Shown: positions 1 to 8,900, counted from the stretch's first letter. The stretch is 30,446 nucleotides of DNA from Ectocarpus siliculosus (GCA_000310025.1 FN648470.1:13941-44386); one strand, 5' to 3'. The notes: generated by a model not told the origin, from the letters alone. Translations and numbers: made by a program.

Positions 1-2
1 TG

Positions 3-24
3 CGCACAGGTAGACAAATGGCTA
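3..24 (+). repeat. left terminal inverted repeat
   Basis: These 22 bases are the exact reverse complement of 7199-7220. The match stops at position 2 (g against a), so position 3 is the probable element end. Confidence 0.7.
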
Positions 25-27
25 GGT

Positions 28-315
28 TCAAAATCCTCCAGAGGATAAGTGAAACCGCAACCCTCAGAGGATTGCCCAAAAAAGCTCTGGAGGAACACCG
101 CCCGAAATCCTCTGGAGGATCGTTGGAATATGTACTCCACGGGGAATACATTACAACTGCCTCCAGAGGATTTCGGACAGTGATCCTCCAGAGCTTTCGG
201 TGGGAGGGGTTTCCTCTGGGGGGATAACCTTTTTGCCAAATCAGAGCTTTTGCTTTTTTGGGGAATCCTCTAGAGGATTGCGGTTTGGATTCCGAAGAGA
301 ACCTCCAGAGGAATA
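28..315. repeat. left sub-terminal palindrome array
   Basis: About nine copies of a 10-14-bp palindrome related to TCCTCCAGAGGA are centred near 40, 68, 93, 114, 164, 189, 219, 274 and 307. Several are perfect palindromes, for example ATCCTCTGGAGGAT at 107-120 and AATCCTCTAGAGGATT at 265-280. The spacers between them are unrelated. The same motif fills the right end of the element, so these are probably protein-binding sites of the transposition machinery. Confidence 0.7.
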
Positions 316-655
316 GCCAGAGAACTTCCCCGGGAGGGAGTGGGGGATAATATGTCCGCTGGAGCATGTGGTGCGTTTCTTCTAGTGGAGACTGCTGGGA
401 ACAAGGTACGTTCTGTTGTTCACGTCAATTTTGTCGCTTTCTGATAACATCCTCTGAGGGGGGTGTACAATTTACGCCCGTTGCATATATTCGAATTGAT
501 CGCTTAGAAGCAACACACACCAGGTAAGGGCCGTTTTAAACGAGCCAATAATTTCTCAAATTTCCGCTCCAAAGATTTGGAACCAAGAGGCGGCACGTTT
601 TGACTGAACAAAAAAACAAAAGCTCAAGCATCAACAATTACTACGGCCGTCGACG

Positions 656-1111
656 TTGAAACAGGGCAACCTTCCAAATATCTTTCCCAAATCACGAACA
701 TCTTACGACTTACTGCGGAATAGGTGCATCCTCGTGACGGAAAACAAGAACGAAATTTCCACCGAAGAAACACGGCTGCCTACATACGCACGTGCTCAAA
801 GAGAACTACAGTGCCTTATCAACAAAAAAACAATAACGAAAGCTCTACAAGAAGGCAAAGCGCTACACTTCGTTGCGAATCACCTCGCCCAACAGTATGT
901 CGCCAAGTCAAAGACTAACCCCATCAACTATTGTAACGAAACAACACATAAACATGTGTGGATAACAAGTGCGCGGGGTACATCCCCGCAACGGATAACT
1001 GAAAAACGAAGAACATCGACTTTCTACAAATGTGCCCGAGAGAATCTGCCAATGAAAACGACATCACAGTGGTATTTCGTTGGCCGCCGGACCGCCAGCA
1101 TTCATTCCTAA
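656..1111 (+). CDS. hypothetical ORF, 151 codons, inside the 7.2-kb element
   Basis: This is an open frame of 151 codons from an ATG, in an A/C-rich stretch just inside the left sub-terminal array. The peptide is basic and polar (many K, R, T, N) with no signal peptide, membrane segment or motif I recognise. It is followed after 60 bp by another open frame on the same strand. The position inside a TIR element suggests an element-encoded or decayed element protein, but nothing in the residues identifies a transposase, nuclease or helicase. A chance open frame favoured by the A-rich composition is a real alternative. Confidence 0.25.
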   Translation: MKQGNLPNIFPKSRTSYDLLRNRCILVTENKNEISTEETRLPTYARAQRELQCLINKKTITKALQEGKALHFVANHLAQQYVAKSKTNPINYCNETTHKHVWITSARGTSPQRITEKRRTSTFYKCARENLPMKTTSQWYFVGRRTASIHS

Positions 1112-1171
1112 ATAGACAAGTCGAAAGACTGTCCCCGTCAACTGCTGTAAAACCGAACTGCTAATAGGCGC

Positions 1172-1711
1172 ATGGGAACGTACACGGCGTTGCTGAAAAC
1201 ATCACTAGACACGTACGGGCGTAGCTCTGAGCCCAAAAGGCTTCAGGAAACCGACACCCCTTGCATGCGCCAGCAACTCTTAATCAACTCAAAACCATGC
1301 CCGAAACGCACCCTCGCAACATCGCACGAGGGATGCACCGGAAAGACACAATTCTTCACCGATGTGCGTTCGCGCGACAGCCCCAAGGTCTCGGTACAAC
1401 TACTTTGCAACACGATCGGCCATACAGAAAAATGTTGCAGGCCACCTCCTACTGCATCTCTTGCGGGAAAAGCGGGTGCAGCAGATATTCAGCTTGAGAA
1501 CCGGTTACCTCATCACACCAATGCAACACAACAGGGGGAGGGGGGGGGGGTACTCATAGTCGTGCATGCCGTAGTCGTTAGACCATTGACCTCACATCCC
1601 TACAAAGCCGGGACGGAGCACGCCAGGTTCTCACCGGACCAGGCTCTTACATCACCACGCGCGAAACACAACAGGAGGGACGAAAAAAGTAGCCACATAC
1701 ATAATGTCTGA
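1172..1711 (+). CDS. hypothetical ORF whose 3' end lies in a retroposon insertion
   Basis: The frame opens with ATG (MGTYTALLKTSLDTYG...) and stays open for 179 codons. About the last 60 codons, from roughly position 1534, are not original: they read through the poly-G and body of the inserted 129-bp retroposon fragment and a few codons of right flank. The part before the insertion is about 120 codons, Cys/Thr/Pro-rich and unrecognised. The frame lies 60 bp after the preceding ORF on the same strand. If this was ever a gene, the insertion altered its C-terminus. Chance openness is possible. Confidence 0.2.
   Translation: MGTYTALLKTSLDTYGRSSEPKRLQETDTPCMRQQLLINSKPCPKRTLATSHEGCTGKTQFFTDVRSRDSPKVSVQLLCNTIGHTEKCCRPPPTASLAGKAGAADIQLENRLPHHTNATQQGEGGGVLIVVHAVVVRPLTSHPYKAGTEHARFSPDQALTSPRAKHNRRDEKSSHIHNV
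1525..1535 (+). repeat. target-site duplication, left copy
   Basis: AACACAACAGG, identical to 1665-1675. It abuts the G-tract end of the inserted fragment. Confidence 0.65.
1536..1664 (-). mobile_element. 5'-truncated poly-C retroposon copy with target-site duplication
   Basis: The reverse complement of about 1551-1664 matches, with only a few differences, the last ~113 bp of the repeats ending at 23680 and 24282. It finishes in a C-tract (seen here as a G-tract at 1534-1550). The insert is flanked by an exact 11-bp direct repeat AACACAACAGG at 1525-1535 and 1665-1675. A flanking duplication, a retained homopolymer end and loss of the opposite end are the marks of a 5'-truncated target-primed retroposon whose 3' tail is poly-C. 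Confidence 0.7.
1665..1675 (+). repeat. target-site duplication, right copy
   Basis: AACACAACAGG, identical to 1525-1535. It abuts the truncated end of the inserted fragment. Confidence 0.65.
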
Positions 1712-2695
1712 ACCCAAGAACTCACATATATCGAAGCAACCAGCAAGGTTGCCTGTGGATTCCTACACCTCAGCCTTCAAATGTCAAAAAGCAACAAAAC
1801 AGCCCCACACTCAACCTCCCCGCGAGCCTCTGTTTTGGACCATCTTCCGAGCCTCCGCTTCATTGGTTGCCCGCGGCATTGGTTGCCCACTGCAGTCTTC
1901 TCTCTCCTGCTCCCTTGTATACAACTCTCCTCGCCACCGCTATCGCGTGGTGATCCAATTCTAACAACGACGTCCGACGGGGGGCGGGGGCGGGATAGAG
2001 AGATGTAAGAGATCGTTGATCGCGTGTAGCGAGAAATCACTCTCATGAAATTTAGGTGCTTCCTGCCAAAAAAAGGAGGCGCCAAGACTGACGTGCGTGT
2101 TGCAGCGGATTAGTGGGTTAACCCGATGCTACTGTACAACACACAACGTTTTCCCCCAAAGAAAACATTTTTTGTTTCCTTCGCACACCGCCAGAGAACT
2201 GAGTGCTGCAGAACTTCCCCGATGACAAAAAGTGCAATCACGTGTCGGTCCCGGTCCTCGCCACTAGGGTATGATAATCGTCGTCATTCAGAGTCACAAG
2301 AGAATAACATCCTACATACAAGTCATCACAAATCACATGGCACTCTCACAAAACAACGAAACAATGACAACATTCACCTGCCCGTCCCCGTCCTCCCTAG
2401 GAGTGTAGCTCTCCTCCACGCTGTTGGCGCTGCCTCGTCTGCTGCTGCCGCTGCCGTTGCCGCCCCTGTTTCTCCTGCCGCAATCCCTCCTTTGCTGCTG
2501 CGGCTTGTCCTGTTTTAGAACAAAAAAAACACTGGAAAACAAATGACAGAACCTCGACACGTTAGAGAAGAGACAATTGCCTTGACGAGTAATAGGAGAC
2601 ACCAGAAACACTGAGAACATGGTATTTCAAAGTATATCAATTCAACGCCTCCCCTGCAAAAACTACGCTACATAGGTCAAACCAGGACGTGTTCC
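1712..2695. other. no gene recognised
   Basis: Short open frames overlap on both strands here and none has a recognisable motif. Positions 2410-2515 are a Ctg/Ccg-rich low-complexity stretch that translates to alanine, proline or serine runs in different frames. Confidence 0.4.
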
Positions 2696-3205
2696 GTGGA
2701 ACTGGAAATAAAAATCTTACGGGCAAAAAGAACGAAGGACGCGGAACCTCCCCTCCCTCCAACCAAGACACGCGGCGAAGTAGCGCTTCCAATCAGCAGT
2801 AGCGCACCATTCGTCCTCCAACTGAGCAAGCAGACATACCAAACACTTGAAAGAGCTCCGATTCAACAGCTCCCCTGTACAAACAATATTTTGCCAGACA
2901 GATGCGACCACTTCCGGGGAGCAAAAACGCCAACCAAAGACTCCCACCTTTTGTTTCGCCGGTGCGAGATTCGTAGTGGGCTATCGTCGGTGTCTGGGTC
3001 CACTGCCACCGCCGGCACGGGCGCCGCCGCCCCGCCCGTGCTCGCTCCCAGTTCCATCATGTCAAACGGCGGGTCGCCTTCGCCGCCGCTGCCACCGCCC
3101 CTGCCGGTGGTCGCGGACAGGCTCGACCTCCCCACCCTCGAGGCGGACAAGTACCGGCTGCTGAAGCTGCCGCTGCTGCGGTTTACCGCATCCGAGGTTT
3201 CCTGA
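2696..3205 (+). CDS. hypothetical ORF with proline-rich C-terminal part
   Basis: The frame is open for 169 codons, from a GTG; the first ATGs are internal. From about 2990 the sequence becomes GC-rich. The peptide from an ATG at 3059 reads MSNGGSPSPPLPPPLPVVAD, followed by a leucine-rich end (LPTLEADKYRLLKLPLL) and a stop at 3203-3205. The change in composition makes this last ~48-codon part the more plausible coding piece, perhaps a terminal exon or a small protein. It lies inside the TIR-bounded element. No family was recognised. Overlapping frames on the minus strand are also open, which weakens the case. Confidence 0.25.
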   Translation: MELEIKILRAKRTKDAEPPLPPTKTRGEVALPISSSAPFVLQLSKQTYQTLERAPIQQLPCTNNILPDRCDHFRGAKTPTKDSHLLFRRCEIRSGLSSVSGSTATAGTGAAAPPVLAPSSIMSNGGSPSPPLPPPLPVVADRLDLPTLEADKYRLLKLPLLRFTASEVS

Positions 3206-3207
3206 TC

Positions 3208-3233
3208 GCGGTGACGGTGACGGTGACGGTTAC
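3208..3233 (+). repeat. GGTGAC hexamer repeat
   Basis: The hexamer ggtgac is repeated about three times, with a fourth diverged unit (ggttac), directly after the stop of the proline-rich frame. Confidence 0.6.
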
Positions 3234-3949
3234 GGAGTTGTTATTGGAGTTGACATTATATTGCAGGGGGGGTGAGTGCTCGATTCCTGCGAGCCGCAGT
3301 GGATGCACTGACCCCGATCGTGGTTGTGCATGTTATTTGCAGGTTGACACTCAAAAAGGTGTGTGCAGCTTGAGCAAGCCAAGACAACTTTCTTGCGAAA
3401 AACTCGAAGGACGAACAAAGAAAAAGGGGGGGGGTGGTTGGAAGATTTTCAAGCAGCTTCTTTCACACGCCACTTCAGGTTGCGCCGAAGGAAGTGCAGG
3501 AGCAGCACTCTCAGCACCCGTATTTTAGCGTGCAAAATGTATCCGCCGTTGATCCATGAGGCGCGAGCTTGAGGGTTCGGCATCCCACTACATGATCCAA
3601 CAACTGACTACTTTCTGTCTCCTAAACAACAAGTCGCACGACTACAAAGATATCCTGTTTGCTTCCTGCGCCGGCTTCGCTACTGCTGCTGCTTAGCTAC
3701 TGTTGCTGCTGCCTCGACCATGTAAATATTGATGTTACAGTAATAGTCTACGTACGGGGAGCAGGTTGTGAAAAAACTGCTTTTGTGCACGTACTACTGC
3801 TGTTGGTGGCGGCTGTGGGCGTGACGCACAACAAATATCCCTCGCCGTCATGAATATATGCTCGTCAACGGAAAAAGCAATCAGAAGCAAGCCACCAAGT
3901 CGTCTTGCGGAGGCAAGCTTCTTCAGCACAAGCTGTTGGACGAGTTTCA

Positions 3950-3961
3950 GCGCTATATAAG
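3950..3961 (+). promoter_or_regulatory. TATA-box-like word GCGCTATATAAG
   Basis: The word agcgctatataag closely matches the TATA word at 26807-26816, which sits before the best gene candidate. No convincing coding region follows it here, so its function is unproven. Confidence 0.2.
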
Positions 3962-4283
3962 CTTTCTTGCCCACAGCTATGCATAGAGCATCGAGAGAGA
4001 CAGCAGTTCCGAAGCAAACGCCTTTCTATTTTTTTTAATGCCCTGCGTAGATAACAGAACGCGGTATTTTAGTGTCGGAACCCCGCCGTCGCTAGCGGGA
4101 CACATTTTTTTGTACTAGAATTAAGGCTGATACTTTTGGTTAAGTCGGTAGGGGGACACATTTGAAAAGGGGCACACATCACCTGCGGTCTTGGCAACAC
4201 ACAGCAGACACAGCACACCCGGCACCCAGCACATAGCACACAGAGCAGGAGGAGTTTGTGGGACATGGAAGCAACACCCCCTC

Positions 4284-4309
4284 GCTGCTGCTGCTGCTGC
4301 TGCTGCTGT
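4284..4309 (+). repeat. (CTG)n microsatellite
   Basis: About eight uninterrupted ctg triplets, ending in tgtagc. It is a simple repeat with no open gene around it. Confidence 0.9.
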
Positions 4310-6103
4310 AGCTATGTAGCGTCCAGGAAAGAAGCGGCGATGATGCATAATGGTCAGACGCACACAAGCAATGTACGGTTGGCGCACTGACGCAATGGCA
4401 CCATTATACACTCCACTCTAGCAACTGCTGCTGTTCTTTTGTGTATGATGGTCTGGTGTGGTGCAGAATGACCCTGGGTGAGACAGAGATCAGGCAGATC
4501 AGACAGAGATGGTTCTGATGCTCGATCTTTGCCTTTAAGAGTTCCGTGTGTACAGCAGCAGCAGCGGCAGAGAAACAGGCGGGATCTTTCACTGCACACA
4601 TCATCACAGGCGCGGATTTCAAGGCGGCACCACTTCCCTCGACATGTTGGTTGCTCGAATCACGGCTGTGGTGCCGCTTGCTGCACTTGGCTGCCGCTGG
4701 CCTCCTGTTGAGACGATGGCGTGCTTGCTACTTTATAGTGTTGAAATTCTACATACAGCAGATAGACACATCATGATTTTTTTGACAGTGCTGCTGTTTT
4801 GCAGGGGGACAATCAATCAGAGCGCAGACACATCTAGGTCATCTCCGGCTCACTCTGCATCATCTGCAGCAACCCACTTGTGAGTCGACGTCGTGGTCGT
4901 CGAGATATAGACTACTTGTAGGTGTTTTGCGAGAGAAAGGCCTAGTCTTTCTTCCTTTTTGTTCTTTCTTTTCCAGGCGCTGCCATTAAAAAATCGCCCA
5001 CACAGGGTAGCCCAGGTTTGCCCAGGTGGACCTACCCATGGTACCGCGCCCGATGGTTTGGCTAGCATGAATTCAGGACTGCGCTGGTCTGTAGGCTTTG
5101 GCCAGACGCATACATAGTGCAGGCGCATAGTGCATGTGACAAGCTGTGATGTTGAGCACGTGGGCCCCTCCTCGTCGTACGGTCTCAAAACAGGAGCAAA
5201 CCACACACCCTCCCCCGCGGAGAATGAAGCAAGCCCCAAGCAACGACACCCACGGAATCACCAAAACACGCCTCGCACAGGGCCTTCTCGGCCTATTTCA
5301 TCCCTCTACTATACTGCCATTCACATTGCGGCACTTACCTCGAACAAGCCGCGGGATCGTAAGGAGGAGGTGGTCTTCTCTCTGTCTCGTCCCTGCCAAG
5401 GCTCTTTCCAGGTCCATTGTTGTCAGAGCCTTGCTCGTGAAAACCAAGCAGGATGGCACACATTCTGCTCGGGTCATGATGCTGTGGTGTGTGGACGTCG
5501 ATGTACAGTGGCAGCGGTCTGCGGAGGCTGGTGCTCATCGCTCATCGTGCATATGTGCGTGCCGGTGTGTGTGTGTCACATGGTCAGCCAACGGCCGAAG
5601 CAAAAACACAACGGCCGAAGGGGGCTCGTGTTTGAATCGCGACACCCCATTTTGGAGCCCCGACTCCCCCGACCGCCTTTTGGCCAATTTTGCTGTGTGC
5701 CCACCACGGCGCCTTCCTCCGCGCACACCTGCTGCCTGCGCTTCCTCTTTGTGTAGAGCGGCACGGCCGAGGAACCATCCTCGGACTGTGTCTCGCAGCA
5801 GCACCGCAGCATGTATTCTGGAAAGTTTACTTGCTGACTCGTGCAGCCCGTGGCCTCTGTCGTCGTCGGATTTTTTTTGTTTTGTGCTCTGTGCTGCTGT
5901 GATGGAGCCAAAGCCGCAGCCGTGATATTTTTCAGCTGATAATTTCCTTCCCCAGAGCAACAGACATCATCATGCCCAACAAACAGAGGACATTTAGAAA
6001 CCAACACCCTCCGGAGGAACAACCCGCCGGAAGAACCCTCCCGACAATTGTTACGGCGGTACCCCGCGAGCATTGTTTCAGGTGCTTTCATGCCAAGGCA
6101 TGC

Positions 6104-6434
6104 GGGTCGCCCCGGTGGTCTAGTTGGTAGCCTCGTAACCTTCTAGAGGTCAGGTCAGGGGTTCGAAACCTGCGTAGGCGAACTTTTCTTGCAAAGTGAG
6201 TTTTTCTCTCGCTTCCGCTCCTGGCCAAGTGGATAGCGCTAGTTCGTGTGTACACAGAGGGAAGAGAGTGCTGAACTCTTCTCGCATTAAAAATTGAAGG
6301 CGAAGTACCGCAGGAGGAGAGGGTAGAGAGAGGGTCTTCTGTGTGACCATGGGTTGGAATCAACGGCACTAGTGCTGTGAACGCTGATTTGAAGTGAAGA
6401 ACAAAAAAAAAACAAAAAAAACAAAAAAAACAAA
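6104..6434 (+). mobile_element. tRNA-derived SINE
   Basis: The head carries a polymerase III A box (TGGTCTAGTTGG, 6116-6127) and B box (GGTTCGAAACC, 6160-6170) at tRNA-like spacing. The rest does not fold as a true tRNA: only about 4-5 acceptor pairs form (CGCC with GGCG), and the T stem is imperfect. A second A-box-like word, TGGCCAAGTGG, lies at 6222-6232, so the body may be a dimer of tRNA-like parts. The unit ends in an A-rich tail of aac and a-runs at 6396-6434. No clear target duplication was found. It sits inside the right sub-terminal array of the 7.2-kb element, so it inserted later. Confidence 0.7.
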
Positions 6435-6440
6435 TCCAGC

Positions 6441-6592
6441 GGATACATCTGTATCTATCTTTGTAGACGTTCACATTCATTCCTCTCCTGGAGGATATCA
6501 TCATTGTCCAGTAACCGGATACATCTGCATCTATCTTTGTAGACGTTCACATTCATTCCTCTCCTGGAGGATATCATCATTGTCCAGTAACC
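6441..6592 (+). repeat. 76-bp tandem duplication
   Basis: Bases 6441-6516 are repeated at 6517-6592 with a single difference (gtatc against gcatc). Each unit contains one sub-terminal palindrome (ctcctggaggat). Near-identity implies a recent duplication. Confidence 0.9.
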
Positions 6593-7188
6593 TCTGGAAG
6601 AACTTGGACACCCTCCACCTTCCGGAGGAATGCAAGTCAGATACCTCAGGAGGAATATTTTCGGGCTTTTTCCTCAAGAGGAAATTGGACTATTAGACTA
6701 TTGCAACGCCTCGACGAAGCAATAATGGCTTCCTCCGAGGGGAAATCGTAATCCAGTCAACTCCAGCGGATTCAAATTTTAGATTCCCCCTGGAGGATTG
6801 TTAAGTGTTGCCCTCCGAGGAACTGTTCGACATTTTTCCTCTAGAGCAACCCGTTCTTGATGTAATGCTCTGGAGGATGCCGAATCTGCTCCCTCTGACG
6901 AAATCGTGCTTTCAAATCCTCGGAGGACACCGATTGCCTACCCTCCGAGGAATGCGTGAGATATGGACCCCCCAGAGTAACGTTTCTCAGGCAATGGTCT
7001 GGAGGATGCTGTATATCGTTCCCTCGGGAGGATTTTTTTTTATATATCCTCGGAAGGGGCCGATTGTCTTCCCTCAGAGCTTTGTTTGGATTTTTCCCTC
7101 GGAGTGTATCGTGCACAAATCCTCTAGAGGGTTAAATATCCTCCAGAGGATTTCGAACACTCTAGAGGATTATTTTTCCTCAGAGGAA
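6480..7188. repeat. right sub-terminal palindrome array, ~25-bp phased
   Basis: About two dozen variants of CCTCnnGAGG occur here. From about 6790 they are strikingly regular, with centres near 6791, 6817, 6843, 6871, 6894, 6921, 6943, 6972, 6999, 7024, 7049, 7073, 7099 and 7123, then closer together at 7143, 7160 and 7178. Spacers of about 13 bp are unique. A few outlying motifs sit near 6010-6035, to the left of the SINE. A 163-codon open frame at 6805-7296 runs through the array but only reads the repeats and is not called a gene. Confidence 0.7.
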
Positions 7189-7198
7189 TATGGGTGGG

Positions 7199-7220
7199 TA
7201 GCCATTTGTCTACCTGTGCG
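7199..7220 (-). repeat. right terminal inverted repeat
   Basis: Perfect 22-bp inverted match to positions 3-24. Immediately outside it (7225-7249) is an 11-bp stem hairpin, TCACTC-GGAAT paired with ATTCC-GAGTGA, which may be the insertion target or part of the flank. Confidence 0.7.
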
Positions 7221-7224
7221 TCGG

Positions 7225-7249
7225 TCACTCGGAATAAATTCCAGAGTGA
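7225..7249. repeat. hairpin just outside the right terminal repeat
   Basis: TCACTC-GGAAT pairs with ATTCC-a-GAGTGA around an AA loop, giving 11 pairs with one bulged base. It begins four bases beyond the element end. Confidence 0.5.
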
Positions 7250-7624
7250 TCCTGGGAGACGGTGGCAAAATTCAACCGGATGAACTATACAAGTAGAGGT
7301 ATAGACAAATATGCTCCGGCTCCCTTGCAACCTGAGAGGCCAGAACCGGAGCGCTGAGAGCGCAGCGGTGGGACTAGGTCCTTCACTGGAGGCAAAACGT
7401 TGGCGTCGATTCTTCGGCTGGCCCGTGCGGGACGTCCGATGCGTGCCTTCTCTTCACGGTGTCCCCCGGAAAAGTCTTTCCACCGCCGCCCGCCCGTCGC
7501 GGGGCCGGGCGATCGCGCGCAAGGCAATTCTGGTGCTTCTAAACACTAGATGCTCAGCTTCGACAGGAGCACGAAACCGGCTAAAAACTCAACGCTATCC
7601 CCATCCCTAATCCCAAACCCACCC

Positions 7625-7765
7625 GATAGATGCTAGGTTGGCGCTGGGTGGCTCAAGTTCTAAATAGGTTGATGTGCCAGGATTGGCGCTAGGTTGATGT
7701 TGACGGGGAAAACTCTAGGTTTTTACTGCTTGGATAGGTGCTAGATTGGCGTTGATGGGATAAAT
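7625..7765 (+). repeat. degenerate GCTAGGTTGG repeat cluster
   Basis: Related words tgctaggttgg, gcgctaggttg and gtgctagattgg recur near 7630, 7687 and 7739 with variable spacers containing gattggcg. The same word returns at 8832 and 8871. Confidence 0.5.
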
Positions 7766-7789
7766 CTATTAGGTTGGTACAAGGGTGCT

Positions 7790-7823
7790 GCGCCCGGCCC
7801 CCTTGGGGGGGCCGGGTTGCGCG
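7790..7823. repeat. GC-rich inverted repeat
   Basis: CGCCCGGCCCCC is followed after a short tt loop by GGGGGGGCCGGGttGCG. It forms a strong hairpin with a stem of about 10-12 pairs. No U-tract follows. Confidence 0.6.
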
Positions 7824-7839
7824 TACGACCCTCAGAGTT

Positions 7840-8520
7840 AGTAAAATGCAAAGTGGTATGTCATTTTTGTAGATGAACGGCAAATGTTCTGCGTTTTCTT
7901 TGCAGGCGACTTTTTTTCCGTCTTGGGTGTGGATGGGGCCAAACAAAAACTGCAGCCAGCCGCCGGAAGCACGCACGCATGTACCCTGCCGCCGTTTTGG
8001 TTTTATGGTGTGATTTCTTTCCACAGCCTGCAGCAACAGCGAAGACAAAGGCCTCCCCCCGTAGCTCTGTATATGGTACCTCCCGTGTGACCGTCGTTTA
8101 AATACGGCGAGAGCCTAGCAGCAGCAGCAGTATGTAGACGTCTGCTCCAAAAAGGTATTGCTTCTTGGCACGGGTGCCGGCTTCGGTTTTTCGCCGATTT
8201 ATCTCCACTAACTGAAGCAACAGTAATGATAGAGCTACCCGACCGCAGCTGTGTGTCTGGTACCTTTCGTGCGATCGTCGTTTTAGACGGCGAAGCACTT
8301 GGAGTCTCGGAAAAAGAGTTGACAAGGGTAGACGCTTGGTCGAAAAAATGACGTGCACAGCTTTTCGCCTTCCAGCGCTCCGTCTCGCGGCGATACCTCC
8401 CCAGCGAAGGAAGCAACAGCAATGGCAAAGCAACCACCCCGTAGCTATGTGTGTGGTTGCTTTGGTGTTGTGCTTGTTAGATGCAGGAAAGTGCTGGGAT
8501 GCTCAGAAGCTGAGTTGGTA
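7840..8520 (+). repeat. triplicated ~190-bp degenerate tandem repeat
   Basis: Three diverged blocks share the order: pyrimidine-rich stretch, then [g]cagcaacagc or gaagcaacag, then gtagct.tgt.t.tggtacc, then tcgtttta.a.ggcga. Anchor words start near 8030, 8214 and 8410, giving periods of about 184 and 196 bp. The third block is the least complete. Frames on both strands stay partly open across the blocks, but none has a known motif. Confidence 0.55.
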
Positions 8521-8825
8521 ACATTCTAGAGTTGTGATGTGATGACGAGCGATGAATGGTGCTGTCCGTTTGTCCGTTTTGTCGAACTGCGTCATGACGT
8601 CATACAGAACCCCCGAGAGAACCCAGAGAAACAAAAAATGCTTTTCTATTTCCGGAACAATATGCCGGCGGTCCAGCGCCTGCTCCGTGCCCGCTACATT
8701 CTTCCCTTGCGGGAGCCGAAAAAGCGACACAAAACAGTTGAAACGTGCATGCCTAAAAACATCGTATGCACCCCAGAGCAGTACGTGTGAACCAGCAAAA
8801 GCAAATCCTATTTATTTATATTGTG

Positions 8826-8900
8826 TGGATTGGTGCTAGGTTGGTCCTGACGTGGGTACAGTAGGTCTAGGTGCTAGGTTGGTGGGCCTTGGAGTAGGCC
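8826..8900 (+). repeat. second GGTGCTAGGTTGG cluster
   Basis: ggattggtgctaggttggtcc and ctaggtgctaggttggtgg occur about 40 bp apart. They are related to the cluster at 7625-7765, which the triplicated block separates. Confidence 0.5.

Larger units (their letters stand above)
3241..5985. other. no gene recognised; interior of the 7.2-kb element
   Basis: Many short frames are open on both strands, the longest being 259 codons at 5146-5925. It overlaps long open frames on the other strand and has no motif, so I treat it as stop-poor sequence. Several intron-like acceptor words (ttatattgcag, gttatttgcag, gttttgcag) occur at 3260-3345 and near 4800, but no exon chain could be built. A TATA-like word lies near 3952 and a CTG microsatellite at 4284-4309. 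Confidence 0.35.
3..7220. mobile_element. 7.2-kb TIR-bounded DNA element (probably non-autonomous)
   Basis: The stretch is bounded by a 22-bp perfect inverted repeat (3-24 and 7199-7220), outer end CGCACAGGTAGACAAATGGC. Both ends carry arrays of the same short palindrome, TCCTCyrGAGGA, pointing inward from the terminal repeats. Terminal plus sub-terminal repeats are the usual layout of cut-and-paste transposons, where sub-terminal sites bind transposase. No transposase is recognisable inside. The interior carries younger insertions: a truncated retroposon at 1536-1664 and a SINE at 6104-6434. Only two bases precede the left end in this window, so a target-site duplication cannot be tested. 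The superfamily is unknown; the ends do not match CACTA or other termini I can name. Confidence 0.55.

Noticed and set aside
5146-5925. Longest open frame in the window (259 codons, plus strand)
   Set aside because: It overlaps 141- and 171-codon open frames on the minus strand, has no motif and a shuffled-looking composition. It is best explained as stop-poor sequence.
6116-6170. Functional tRNA gene
   Set aside because: A and B boxes are good, but the acceptor and T stems do not pair properly and an A-rich tail follows about 230 bp later. It is a SINE head.
6790-7188. CRISPR-like array (regular short repeats with unique spacers)
   Set aside because: The repeats are 10-12-bp degenerate palindromes with ~13-bp spacers in eukaryotic-looking DNA, mirrored at the opposite end of a TIR element. 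They are sub-terminal sites.
6805-7296. 163-codon plus-strand open frame
   Set aside because: It reads straight through the palindrome array and out across the terminal repeat, so it is a repeat artefact.
7279-7296. GGATGAACTATACAAGTAG, identical over 15 bases to the end of common GFP genes (DELYK stop)
   Set aside because: Only a 15-base match with no other reporter sequence around it. Taken as chance, not vector contamination.
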